Source: Mya arenaria (lineage: Eukaryota > Mollusca > Bivalvia > Myida > Myidae). From it: 64,000 nucleotides of DNA. How positions within the stretch are numbered: position 1 is the first letter of the stretch; each line of letters begins with the position of its first letter. Below, one piece after another: positions 47,533-59,907 of the stretch. A model generated the notes under the pieces. The model had not been told where the DNA came from, did not search any database, and worked only from the letters and a program-made list of their open reading frames with translations. Location of the stretch: the NCBI RefSeq assembly GCF_026914265.1, contig NC_069126.1, positions 24,281,473 to 24,345,472 on the forward strand, given 5' to 3'. A program made the position numbers and the translations under genes.

Positions 47533-47650
47533 GAAGATAATGCATTCGTAAACATGTTACTCCAAAAGTTTCCACAATTAAACACAGATAATTCCCTTGT
47601 TTTTTAAGTTATTTCGAGCACGGTAAAATCCATGTCTTCACAGTTCAGTC

Positions 47651-48207
47651 ACGTGATTTCATAATATATGACCCCTATGGATTTTGAGGTCATAGAGTCA
47701 AAGGCCAAGATCACAATTGTATATGAATATAGGTGAACAAAGTTAAATGTAACTCCTATTTACTTGTTCTGTGCTCTTTCAAGGATACAAATTTATCTGC
47801 AAATATCAGTCATCATTTGAACATCATTAAAAACTCTACCTACTATCCCCACACTTTTGAATGGTCATGATCCTTAATAAGACTGCCTCAAAGGCAATAA
47901 ATGTCTGACAAATAAGCTGTCATTCCAGTGAATGCATATATATTTCATTCAGTTGTGCATTTTTTCCTGATGACATTGCTCAAGATTGAATTATTGCGCA
48001 TTTAAGGCCATACTACCCTGAAGTTTGAGAAACTACAACAATAATACATGTAATCTTTTATTACAAATCAGTGTGTATGCTTAATTTCAAGGGTAAAAAA
48101 CACAACATTTGGTCATACATTTATATTATTGCTTGCCACTGTAGCTTATTATATTTACTTGAAACTTCAGTAATTTTTCAGAGGAATATTTGTTTGTGTA
48201 TTTTCAG
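47651..48207. other. Between LINE and first visible exon of the coiled-coil gene
   Basis: No start exon or promoter element recognised. Confidence 0.4.
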
Positions 48208-51200
48208 GGTAACCAAGATCAGAGTTACAAGGGAGACCGTTGAGGTTGGCATTGTAAGTTGAATTTGGTAGTATGATATGGTATAGCTTAAGAATTCAAT
48301 GATATGGAATTAATTAATGAACGAAGTGTTTAATTATGCTTTTATTATATCAATTTGGCATTGACAAAAGTACTACCAGTCTGCATGCCAACAAAATTGA
48401 GTGATATAGTAAATTAAAATAGTTCTAATAGTTCTTTTCTCGGCATTAAATGTTTCTCTACATGACTTGGCGCATGTTGGTGTTTTTTGTTAAAAGCTGA
48501 GCTAAGAGTGGCTAAATTGAATTGTTGTGGTTATGCATGTTAGGAATAAAATGGACATTTAAGCAGACCACAAAAACAGCAGCTTTACATTGTAACAGAA
48601 TTGTTTGGTTGTATATTGCAGTCTCAGAACAAATGACTTTACTTTGTAAGATCCGGTGGAACTGATTTTTTTAGTTAACTTTTTCATATTCATGTTTGTC
48701 CTTTTTTCAGCCCGAGATGAGGTTCACATTGGAGGAAGAACTGAACCCCACTTGCCTGTTTACATTTATTTGCCGGGAGAGAGACTTTATACAGTACGTA
48801 ATTCTTTTAGTGATTCTTCAACAATTATCTTCTTTTTCTATATGTTGCAGTGAACATACTTTTTGGTGGGTATGTTAAAAGGAAAAAAGTAGTGAAGCCC
48901 AAAATATTGCACCCACTTTCAATTATGCCAACATGTGATGTCTCTGAAGAAAACTACAGAACACACAGATCTGTTTTGCTCATAAAATCTAAGAAAGCAG
49001 ACAGAAATAGTGTACTTGTGCTTGGCATCAAATGGTTAAAACAAGATTCAGTATGTAATCTAAAAAAATTTATCAAACCAATTATGCAATTCACTAGTGC
49101 AAGGCTTGTGGGCTCGTGCTAATTTTACCACAGGTATAGTGGATGTGTTAGAGATTGATACCATTTGAGTGTTCTGTAAAAAGGGAGACTTTTATTGGTC
49201 AAAAGAGATCATTCTCTTGAGATGCATGAATGATATAACAAGTCCTTCTAACACAGTCTGCTAACTGTGAAAAATATATCATTTTGTTGTTGTTGATCAC
49301 ACGCAATAGTGACTTGACTCAATGTACGATAAATAATTTAGTTTTGTGGATTATCATGTTGACAAAAAGTGTTAACTGACAAACCTTGTAAATAATGATT
49401 TAAACTGGACCAACATACCTTGTACCAGATTTTGGCAATTTGTCATCCAAAACATGATAAGATCTGAAGATAATTTATAAGAACAACATACTAGTACTGT
49501 CCATGTAGTTATAATAAAAAGTAACATGTATCTTTCCAAACTGTGTTATGCCATAATACATCTGTACATTTAACAAATCCAACATTCTGCTGTAGAAAGA
49601 CGTATTATATAAAGTACCTGTAAATAGATCTCTCACAAAAGATATTTACTGTTCTCTTTTATTGCAGATTGTGCAACAACTACAGGTTGAATGTTGTAGA
49701 TTCAGAAGACCTTTTTGAGCAGATCTTGGATAGTTTACAGGATGTGAAGCAGTCAGGGTGAGAAATTAGCTGCATTGTAAAATACCTGTCTATTTATTCT
49801 TGCTAGTGAAGACACTTTTAGATGATAGGTGCAACTTCAAACTTGGTTTAGTCAGTGGTTGATAACCATTGGACTCAAATTGAATATTGAGCACAAACTG
49901 ATATATGAGGTTTTGAAATAAGGTGATAATTGGCTGATTTAAATGATGTGGAGTTGGAGTGATTATGCATGTAAAATTAACCTTGGCCTGAACTTAAAGT
50001 CAAATCCATTCAAGCCATCAAAATGAAACTTAATACACATGTTGCAGAGGTAATATGTTTGTAAAAGTAATAGAATTATGCTCCTGCTTTTACTCCCTGA
50101 TTAACAAAGTGTATATTGGAATCACTCAGTGGACATCTGTCGATTTTTAACAAAACAATAACCTCTGAGGGGTGGTCTTATTTTAAAGAATCAGTTGACA
50201 TTCCTGTGTGGAGGTGGAATTTAGGGCCATGTTTCACTCCTGTGATAGCTTATTTCCCATAAGTTACAAGACAACCAGCTTTTGCATTTTACATGCAAAT
50301 GAGTTTATTACTGAAATATTTGCAACATTTTAACCCTTTACTTGCACAAATTGTGAGTACATGATATTAACCTTGATGTAAGACCTGCTATTCTTCATAA
50401 AATGAAATTTTTCTGGCACAAATATATAAAATCAAACAAATTGCCTGAAATTAATGTTTACCGTAATGAGATTTATACATGGTGAAGATATTTCGGACCT
50501 TAAAATTCAGTAGTTTTTTGAAATATGGGTCAGAAAAGTTGAGGTTAAATGCCTCCTTATTTGTATTGTGTTAGAATATTATTTAACTGTTTTAAATGTA
50601 TTTCAGGCTTAGGGTTCGTCCCCTATTATTTGAAACAATGAAGACGGTGGCCCACCTGAAACTACCAAACCTAGAGATAAGATGGAGACCGGCATGTAAG
50701 ACCAGAGTGGCACAACACAACAAGGTACATGTCCAGTCTAACTGGGCTTTTTTGTCAATGATAACTCATAAGTACATGCCAACTACTGAGAATGATTGAT
50801 TTCAACTTTTATCTTTTTATAACAATTTTTAGCTCTACTGGCCAAAGGCCAGAAGAGCGTATGCGATGGTTATGTGTACGTTGTATGTGCCTCCGTGCGT
50901 CTGTAATCAATTTCTTGTTAACGTGATGCAGTCTTCAGTTTGGATTGTATCTCAATGAAACTTTTGCAGTATTTAGATATTTATTAGAGCTTGGTTCAGC
51001 TATATCCGCCCATGCTTGCCTAGATTAAGGGCCTTGAAAATGCTCATTTTGGTCAACTTATTTTTAGCCATGCAGGTCTGCATGAGAGAATTCTACTTTT
51101 AGCCCAGCTTACATGTACATGTAAATTAAAGTCTAGGATTAAGGGAGACAATTTGCTTTTTGGTACTGCAGTTGATTTTGTGAATTACTCTGCCTTGTTC

Positions 51201-53566
51201 TTGTTGAAAGCCCAAAGACCATTTTTTTAGCTCTAAGTGTCTGTAGTTTGCACATTCATCTTAACAAAATTGGTTGTGAAGTTATGCACCTGGGGTCATT
51301 ACTGGCCCAGGGTTCTCAGGTTTGGTCAACTTAAATTGGTAAAGTTTTGAAAATCTGTTTGTGTTTGTACATCCATCTCAGCACAATTGCTTGTGAATGT
51401 TTGTTTAAATTGATCAATGTTGTCCTAGGATGCCCTTGACTTTGACCTTTTGACCAACCTTTTTTTTTTTAAATTTAAAACTACAGAAATATTTACCATG
51501 AGTACAGTTTTGAAAGCATATTTTTTTATAGATGACTTTTACTTGGCACATATTAAAATAGTTCATGCAACTAATCTGATTACAATACTTTCTGGGCTCA
51601 GATGTTGAACGTGCAACATTTTCAGGTAACCCAAACACAAAATGTGAACTATATATCTGTTGCCCTTTACCCATACATACATGCTCTGGATAAAAAATGA
51701 CCACAAGAGCCATGCCAGTAGAGCAAAGGCCCTTTTGGGCCTCTTGTTAAGATATAATAATGTTGATAAGGTCATATCATTCTGGCCGAGTTATTTTTCC
51801 AAGGTCAGCTGTCATGATATCATCTCACATAATAACATTGTATAGTGTTGATTTCGTTCCACCACTTTTAAATTCATTTTCATTCTTGTTTCAATTTTCG
51901 GTAAGCTTATAAAATTTTCAGTCATTTTTTTGACACAAGTTTTATCATTTTATAAAATCCTGCTGTTGTTTGTACCATCAGATGCGGCAGGAGGAGAAAG
52001 AAGCGGACAGAAAGAGACTGGAGCGCAAATGCAAAAATCAGAGAGAGGAAGTGAGTAAATTGTGCATCATGTTTAAACAGATTCATCTTTAGCTCGACTA
52101 GAATAACAAATATAATGAGAGCTATTATACTTGCATTCCTTTCCACGAAGTGTTAAGCGTCGGCCACACACCCAGGTTAAGGTTAGACATGGAAGCCCCT
52201 GAGATCATTATCTCAACTGAGTTCCTCAGAAGACTCTAAAAACTTTATCTTGATCTATGTACTTTGGCCAAAGGATAGGCCAGCACTGCTCGTTTAGTCA
52301 AAAATTACTGATTGTTAAAGTAATATCATAAAATTATTATAATTGTTATGCGGTTGTAAAACTATATATATTTTTTTCAGCTTGAAACGATGGAAGCTAT
52401 GAGAGTGGAGATGGATCGCATGAGAGCTGAGATTGCAGAATTGAGGGAGGAAGTCAGGTCTCTTAAAGAAGGGGCCAATACTTGTACGGCCCCTTCAACT
52501 GAAATGGCAGAACAGAGCAGGGTAAGATAATTTTACAACTTTTAATAATATTTATAAATTACTGTATAGATAATCTGTTTGGTCGTTTCAGGTTACATAG
52601 AATAGAAAAAATGTCTGTCCAAAAGATTTAATAATCACCTTTCAGACATCATTTGAAGAATATAACTGCCTAAGTTAAAACCTATTTTGTTAACAGCCAC
52701 ATTATTCTTACCTTTTCTTATTTCAGATCCCAAGGCCAAAGGGACCTGCATCTGCCAGTGCGCACAGGAGCCTTTTTGCAGCTGTGCGCAGGAGACCTGG
52801 CTTCGCTGCGGGCAGTGCTTCTACAACGTCAACTGCGTGCAGGACATCAACAACAACTGCATCAACAACTGCACGCAGTACTTCTGCCCGCAGCACGGCA
52901 GCAACTGTGGGCAGCTCTACACGGAAGACAACATCTGCCCGCAGCTCTGCTGCCACTGCCCCCAGCATGTCATCAGCTGGTGGGCAGACTTCTGCCCCCA
53001 GCACATCATCAGCTGGTGGGCAGACGGTCGAGGGTGGGGCAGCTCGAGGTCGTGGAAAAGTCTGTAAGTACATACCTTATGATAAGAAACGAGTAGAGGT
53101 GTTGTGTATGGTCAGAGTGTCTGATATTAAAACTGTTTAATTCTTCAAAGGAATGTTTTTGCTGGTACATTTAATGTGTGGATCAATATTCTCAAAACAA
53201 CAACAGTAAGAATGGAAATTAATGACAGCACTTTTCATTCCCTGGTTTATTCAAAATGTTGCATCATATTAAATTCAACTTAAAATCTTATCCAGCCCCT
53301 TGATATAATCCGTTATTATGTGGGGTCCCTGCCTGACAACCTTATAATTCTATGTGAAATGAAACAAAACATGAACGCTGGAAATAAGATGGAGGAGCTT
53401 TGGCATCCACTTGCAGTAGTAATTGTTTTTTATTACAAATTTTTATCTCTCTATTACATGTGTTCAACTTTTTCTTAATTTTTGTTATTATATATTTTCA
53501 GCAACAAAACGTAAGCGTGTTGATGACGATGGGGGGCAGGCAAAGAAAAAACCGGCTTGGAAATGA
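48208..53566 (+). CDS. Unrecognised coiled-coil, probably nuclear protein (5' end not found)
   Basis: Seven exons join in frame with GT/AG sites: 48208-48253, 48711-48793 (donor gtacgt), 49668-49757, 50609-50715 or so (ending at AQHNK, donor gtacat), 51982-52050, 52381-52521, 52727-53063, then a final 53502-53566 ending TGA (eight blocks counting the last). The visible product is about 290 residues. A compact N-terminal part (RFTLEEELNPTCLFTFIC; VDSEDLFEQILDSLQDV; AHLKLPNLEIRWRP) is followed by a heptad-rich coiled coil (RQEEKEADRKRLERK through AELREEVRSLKEG). Then comes a ~110-residue Ser/Thr/Ala-rich low-complexity segment with two near-identical SSAGGQT repeats, and a basic tail TKRKRVDDDGGQAKKKPAW that resembles a bipartite nuclear localisation signal. 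Head-plus-coiled-coil-plus-basic-tail is the layout of the XRCC4/PAXX superfamily, but no diagnostic motif was seen, so this is only a thought. The low-complexity exon is much GC-richer than its surroundings. The first exon starts in phase 1, so at least one upstream exon is missing. Candidate poly(A) signals lie at 53568 and 54811. Confidence 0.75.
50831..51748. repeat. Dispersed element agctctactggcc...ggcctcttgtt
   Basis: Starts agctctactggccaaaggcc and ends gccagtagagcaaaggccct then tttgggcctcttgtt, giving inverted tips. Interior decayed, with no clear array. Inside an intron of the coiled-coil gene. Confidence 0.75.
52085..52220. repeat. Fragment of a related dispersed element
   Basis: Starts tttagctcgactagaataac and includes aagcgtcggccacacaccca, the usual first 100 bp of this type. 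In the intron before the 52381 exon. Confidence 0.5.
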
Positions 53567-56142
53567 GAATAAAAATGCCTGCCCCTCCCCCACCCCTCGA
53601 CCGGACTCCCTCTTCTGCATCTCAGCCAAACAACATCTCTCTCTGATCCAAAGTATTTAACGACTATGATCCAAATCGCTCCGCACCTCTTCTTCACCTT
53701 GTACAAAATCCCTGCTCAGCATCGCTACATACATGGCTGCAGTTTACCTATAATACGAAGGCTGCAGTGCTCTACAATGGCTAGAGCTGTGTTTGTGTCA
53801 TGCCGGTCTCCATGGGCCACCGTCAACAACGTCCTGATTGTGAATGTTGTCTGAAAAAAACACTTGAAAGGACATTCCCACGAACAAGAACTGACGATTT
53901 GTTTTAAGTTGTTTGTGTTCATTTTTTATTGGTTAAATACAGGTTTGCCTTTTGAAAGATGCCATTTTTTCAACAGTGTTCTTTAAAAAAAAAAAGAGAA
54001 TGTTCATAGCCTCTTTCATGTTTTAAAGGTATGATGTTCATATTACTAGACTTATTTCACACCTGTTAAAATCAGATAAATTTCTGAAAAGTCCTCAAAC
54101 TAGTTGGTGTAGTTATCCAAGCTTTTTGACTTGACTGCATATATCTACAAATGCATTATTTTACTTTGTTTAATTGCCTAAAGCAGATCTTGACTGAAGC
54201 TCCAAAGTATTAGCTGTATATGATTTTGAACAGTTTCATACATGACCTTGGCTTCACTCATTTTTTTTATGTTGTCTGAGCATTGGACAACTATGATCTA
54301 TTTGAATCTTTTATTGATATTTATCAATTTGTACATTGCTGTCTGTTCAATTCTGACCTTAGTCCCTGTCCTGCGATCCATCTTGATATTGAAAACAGGG
54401 GCCCCTGTACTCCACTTAATCCCCCTCCTAGCCTACGCCTGGCAATTTTCAATCCCACCATTATCCCGTCCAACAAATGCCTTTCCCCAAATCCTTTCCT
54501 GACCCCTGACCTGTCCACTGTCAAACCAACCTTCTACTCTACACTTTCTTAAGGGCCGGCCCAAGTCATACCATCTTCTCTAACAGACATAGATGTACAA
54601 ATAGATTGAATGTGTATATGAAATTATATAAGCATTCACAAAGTCTTGTTATTAATTTTACTACAAAAAGTAAGCTTTACCATATAACAAATTAAAGAAA
54701 CTACAAATTAAGGCAGCATGGTCAGAACTGTTCCTTTTTAGTTCATGATAACCTGAACTGTATGCTTCCATTGACTGGCATAGTTTCAGTATTTTGTATT
54801 ATGTACTTTAAATAAACTTGCCAATTAAAGCAGAGGATAACCTCTACTGAAACATTCGGAGCAGAACATTCATAACATTAACTGAAATACCACAGGATAT
54901 CAAAAAAAGATAAATGTATGAAACCTGTTATTGTTTACAAAGGTATATAGTAGAAAGGCAAGCCTATTAACCATTTACGAGAGCATTATACACAATATAA
55001 GATGTTCGTTGGGAATGAACGTTTCAATACGATACTGTATTATTACTGATTGCATTCAGTGAAGTTGTTTTGGGGGAATGTTGCAATCGTTCGTTTGATT
55101 TGTTATTTTCTGCTTTTGTGCAGTTTTATTTATTTTTTCGGTATGCTGACGACTTGCAGTTAGTGGTGTTAAAGGTGATGATGATGAGGATGATGATGAT
55201 GATTGGAGGATGTATATAGTGATTTTTAATATTTTGTTACGTTCTAGTAACTTTTATAAAAAAATAAAACCAAATAAAAAATATTTTTGTGCAACCTATT
55301 ATGTATGTTTATTTGTTTCATTTATTTTGAAGCATTTATTTGTTTTATAGTGTACAAAAAGGTGTAATTAATTGGTAAAACAAACAAAAAACATATTCAA
55401 AATAACTTCAAAAGCAGTTTTATATATATATTATTTTATTCGGAACTTTTTTTTGTTTTTGCATTGAATTATAATTATGGTCATTATTTTAGACCTGTTC
55501 GTGTTTTACCAAATACTTATACCTTTTTGTGTTTTACTTACATAAAAAATACAAAAAAAAATAATTAAACTTAAAAAATAAAAAAAAAATCTTGTTTGAA
55601 TTATGTACATATTTGAATTCAGCCGGACTGTTTCAAAGAAACAAGTCTAGCTATTCTCATAGCCTTGGTGTTGTCATTATTGTGTCAAAGCATATCAAAT
55701 GTTCAAGCTATCAAAATGAAACTTGGTACACATGTGGCGAGCTATAATACACACATGAATAGCAAAGCCATAATTCTGGTTATTGGTTGTGAATTATGCC
55801 TTTTTTTACACTGAACAAAAGGCGAGTGTTGGCGTTCACTTTGGTGCGCTCTCTTTTTTTGTTGGTGATTATCAACGTATTTTGTTTTTGAATGATTCGC
55901 AACATTTCCCTCAGTTATTGTTATTTTCTGTAATAGTGTTCGAAATGTTTGTGCTGATGCTTCTGAAAGCGTATAAATGTAGTTTGTAAACTATTTTAAA
56001 ACCATGTTCATGCTGTAGGGTATTTACATTATTGAGTGTTTATGTTCTACTGTTGCTATTACTGTTGTGACTGTATGCATTATTTTGTGTACTGCATTAC
56101 AATGTGATTTAGAATTTTGAACACTTATTAATAGTTCTCATT
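53567..56142. other. 3' flank of the coiled-coil gene
   Basis: Contains aataaa at 53568, 54811 and around 55263, a (gat)n run at 55175-55203, pyrimidine-rich block A, and a decayed dispersed-repeat piece at 55670-55860 (atcaaaatgaaacttggtac). Confidence 0.5.
54300..54605. repeat. Pyrimidine-rich duplicated block, copy A
   Basis: aggggcccctgtactccac, cctgacccctgacctgtcc, aagggccggcccaagtcat and catcttctctaacagacata recur in the same order at 57590-57850. Confidence 0.7.
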
Positions 56143-56402
56143 AATTTAGTTGTTGCTGTTATCGCAACTGTTGATGATAAACCATTGATTTAGTTGTTGC
56201 TGTTATCGCAACTGTTGATGATAAACCATTGATTTAGTTGTTGCTGTTATTGCAACTGTTGATGATAAACCATTTATTTAGTTGTTGCTGTTACTGCAAC
56301 TGTTGATGATAAACCATTTATTTAGTTGTTGCTGTTACTGCAACTGTTGATAATAAACCATTTATTTAGTTGTTGCTGTTTCTGCAACTGTTGATAATAA
56401 AC
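56143..56402. repeat. 44-bp minisatellite, six units
   Basis: tttagttgttgctgttatcg then caactgttgatgataaacca, with starts at 56149, 56193, 56237, 56281, 56325 and 56369; period exactly 44 bp. Ends next to a possible aataaa at about 56396. Confidence 0.9.
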
Positions 56403-56750
56403 TTTAACCTGTGTTTGTCCTATTTGGTAAAGAGTCCTTCTTTCCTTATTGTAGAAGTAATATAATTTATTTGTCAGTTATTCAAGGAAAGTTCTATACT
56501 TATGCTGAAACTAAAAAGTTTGGAAACCTGCTCATTATTAATTTTGACCCAAATTAAAATGCTTTCTCATTCTCCAGTTAAATAATCTAGTATTAGATCT
56601 CTTTTGTAGTGAAATGTTTTAGGTTGGAACAAATGTTACTTACCATTGCTTGTTGTATTATACTTATGCAATATGCTTCAATCCTTGTGATATATTTTCC
56701 ATGACATTATGTTCATATGTACAGCATTTGACTTCAGAAAGCAGCTGATT

Positions 56751-57070
56751 GAATATGATTGACCTGTGTGGTATGACAATTGAGTGAATATATGAAATTC
56801 TTGATGATAAAAGTGTTGAATATGATTGACTTATGTGGTAGACAATTGAGAGAATATATGAAAATCTTGATGATAAAAGTGTTGAATATGATTGACTTAT
56901 GTGGTAGACAATTGAGTGAATATATGAAATTCTTGATGATAAAAGTGTTGAATATGATTGACTTATGTGTAATGACAATTGAGTGAATATATGAAATTCT
57001 TGATGATAAAAGTGTTGAATATGATTGACTTATGTGTAATGACAATTGAGTGCATTCATGAAATTCTTAA
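56751..57070. repeat. 66-67-bp minisatellite, ~4.7 units
   Basis: gaatatgattgacttatgtg and gaatatatgaaattcttgat recur from 56751, 56818, 56884, 56950 and 57017. Minus frames over it (104 and 103 codons) are by-products. Confidence 0.88.
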
Positions 57071-57589
57071 TGATGAGTGTATTTGTGCTAATGCATAGCA
57101 AGGTATGTAACTCTTGCTAAAATAATAGTGTAAGAGTTCTTCCCCTTTTTGATGTAAAAGAACAGTCAAGCATTGTATTATTCCCTGTGGTGCTCTTATT
57201 TAATCTTTATTCAAACTTATTTAGATAATTTAGAACTGTGTCTTAAGTACAACTTAAACACTTTGGATGAAAATTATTTTCAAAAGCAATATTAAATCTT
57301 GAATTTACAAAAAATGTACCGTAGTTTTACATCTGTATAATTCAGATAATTATATTATTACTTGTTTAGGTGCTGTTATGTAGGGTCAGTTTGGTAAACC
57401 AGTCTGTGTTTAATTAAACAGCATATGTTTTTTTTAATGCAATTCAAGCACAATTATTAGATTTGAGACTGCAATTACAAAAATGGAGCTGTATAAGAGT
57501 GAAATAGTAATTTGAGGAATTGATTTTGTATTGACCTTGTGGCTAATTTACAACATTTTGTATTTAAATAAATCTATTTGTACATCAAT

Positions 57590-57850
57590 CTGTCAATGAT
57601 ATTCAGACCTTATTCCCAGTCCTGTTCCCTAACTGTGTCTGCCTTTTTCTAAAAAAATCAGGGGCCCCTGTATTCTGACCTTATCCCGAAACAAAATGAC
57701 CAGGCCTGATGTCCCGCCTTTGTCCATCCCACCATATCCTGCCTTTCCCATACCCTTCCCCGACCCCTGACCTTCTGTCCCCTTTCAAACCCACCACTCT
57801 AAGGGCCCACCCTAGTCATGTCATCTTCTCTAACAGATGTACAAATAGAT
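57590..57850. repeat. Pyrimidine-rich duplicated block, copy B
   Basis: Contains aggggcccctgtattctgac, ccgacccctgaccttctgtc, aagggcccaccctagtcatg and catcttctctaacagatgta. About 3.3 kb after copy A. Confidence 0.7.
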
Positions 57851-58159
57851 TTAAGCTAGTAATGTTTTTATACTGCAGAAAAGAGAAGTTCACCTCTGCT
57901 TTGTACTACATTAAAGCATTTGACTCGCCTTGTAATCAATATTATAAACCAAAAAGGAAATAGTTATACAAAATTTACAGGCAGCTTTTAAATATTAATA
58001 GAATTAGTCCTAAAATCAACACATTGCCAAAACCAGTTAAATATCAAAATTAAAATTAAAATAATCTTAGTTAATCTGCATTCATCTTATGCACTAGGAT
58101 GTACGTAATATGTGCATCTATCAATCAGAATTTGTATGTCATTTAGAATCCTTTAATAC

Positions 58160-58550
58160 ATGTGTGTTTGTTTTGTTATATTTTGTTTTATAAATACTTT
58201 CATTATTTGCTAAATATGTCATTGTTTGGTCATATATTGTATTCTGAATATTTTCATTATTTGTTAAATATATTATTGTGATGTCATATATTGTATTATG
58301 AATATTTTCATAGTTCGCTAAATATATTATTGTTTGGTCATATACATGTATTGTATTATGAATATTTTCATTATTTGCTAAATGTATTATTGTGATGTCA
58401 TATATTGTATTATGAATATTTTCATAATTCGCTAAATATATTATTGTGATGTCATATATTGTATTAGAAATGTTTTAATAATTTGCTTTATATATTATTG
58501 TTTGGTCATATATTGTAATATAAATATTTTTTAAATTGTTGAATAAATTA
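58160..58550. repeat. 53-60-bp AT-rich minisatellite, ~6 units
   Basis: gtcatatattgtattatgaa and attttcattatttgctaaat recur near 58231, 58284, 58339, 58399, 58453 and 58506. Confidence 0.8.
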
Positions 58551-59269
58551 TGTACAACATACCTATTAATATTAATAACGATGTTTGTATTTTTGTCCAG
58601 TGACTGCTAATATACTTAATGAATTATGATGTACGTATTTATGGCTGGTCACAGCCTGTGAAAATATTAAACCATGTTGTACGGTATTTTGTATATGTTA
58701 AACTAGAAGCAATAAATGCCTTTGTTGTTTTTATCCCATTATACATATTTGCTTGGCCATGTTTAAATGCGGAAATGAACTCAATATTTGTGAATCTGTG
58801 AAGTGCACCCTGGCCCGGATGCGAACTTCGGATTGCGTTGGTAAGAAGTGAGAACCCTAACTGAACAATTGTGTTATAACCTTACATTTTCTAATGGAAG
58901 GGGGAATTAATAAGTTAAAATAAATGATAACTTACTTTTAAGGCATATTGGTGATTCGTTTAAACTGTTTAAAGTGCTGTAAAAGAGGTACTATTTATTT
59001 AGCTACCTGCAAGCAAAATGCAACAGTTGGAAATGAAATAGGCAGCCTTGATTAAACACTTTTTCATTCAAATCTGGTCCATCAATACTTGTTTATATCT
59101 TAAAGAAACCAAACACATATTTGTAACCAAAAACTAAACAATATATGATCGAAACCAGAACAGCCGCAAAATAACTTTGTATTTGAAATCATAAGTAAAT
59201 GACTATAAGAGCTCTATAAATACATACATTCAAACCTGGCATAGTGTTGCAGCAATAATAATTAGCATC
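58551..59269. other. Spacer before the satellite
   Basis: A tRNA-like scrap at 58805-58860 (ggatgcgaacttcggattgc) may be a SINE remnant; otherwise nothing seen. Confidence 0.35.
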
Positions 59270-59728
59270 TCGACTACTGCAACAGCGTCATACTACCTTT
59301 TTTACTACTGCAACACGTCACACTACCTTTTTTTACTATTGCAGCAGGCATTTACAACTTTTGCTGTGACAGCACTTGGTTCTACCACTTTACTTATATT
59401 ACATCAACGCTAACACTTTAACAACTGCAGTATTGATCACTGTGGCACAAATTGGCACTACCCCTTCAACTACATCGACAATGATTGGCACTACCCTTCA
59501 CCTACTACGACAATGATTGGCACTACCCTTCACCTACTACGACAATGATTGGCACTACCCCTTCACTTACTACGACAATGATTGTCACTACCCCTTAACC
59601 TACTAAGTCAATGATTGTCACTACCCCTTTTACTACACTGACAATGATAAGCACTACATCTTTAACTACTACGACAATGATTGGCACTACCCCTTAACCT
59701 GCTACGTCAATGATTGGCACTACCCCTT
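59270..59728. repeat. ~38-bp satellite, edge of the large array
   Basis: Units of ctacgacaatgattggcact then accccttcacctactac, 35-40 bp long with variants, grow regular from about 59460. Before that, at 59270-59460, decayed act-rich forms. Confidence 0.8.
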
Positions 59729-59907
59729 CAAAGCTGCACACTCACAGATTGAACATTTTGACAAGATTTTTATTTTTTGTCTTTGTGTAGTTTGAACAAG
59801 ACAATTTTTGCAAAAATGCATGGAAACCAGTTCTATAACACAGCTGATAAAAAATTAGATCGCAGACTTCTGTTTAAGTTGAAAAATGATGTTTTCTTAA
59901 ACCGTTA
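59729..59907. mobile_element. Half of a TTAA-type MITE inserted in the satellite array
   Basis: Begins aaagctgcacactcacagat, runs through the known left half (ttgtcttt, ctgataaaaaattagatcgc) and stops at the family's centre cttaaaccgtta, where satellite sequence resumes. The second half is missing. Confidence 0.75.

Larger units (their letters stand above)
42797..47650 (-). mobile_element. Full-looking non-LTR retrotransposon (LINE) with intact ORF1 and ORF2
   Basis: A minus-strand element carries ORF1 (47532-46432) and ORF2 (46431-43018), followed by a ~220-bp 3' UTR with aataaa and a short microsatellite tail of (GTTAT)n, seen on the plus strand as ataacataacataac at 42799-42815. Endonuclease of the APE type, reverse transcriptase with FADD and a C-terminal CX2CX9HX4C knuckle place it in the CR1/L2/I-like part of the LINE tree; the clade is not resolved. 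No disabling change is visible within either ORF, so it looks young. The 5' end is not sharp: only about 100-150 bp of possible 5' UTR can be guessed, and no target-site duplication was recognised. It sits about 600 bp upstream of the first visible exon of the coiled-coil gene, on the opposite strand. Confidence 0.93.

Noticed and set aside
48850-49122. 90-codon plus frame inside the coiled-coil gene
   Set aside because: Its phase does not fit the flanking exons, which join without it via donor gtacgt at 48794.
56664-57045. Repeat-rich minus frames of ~104 codons
   Set aside because: By-products of the 66-67-bp minisatellite.
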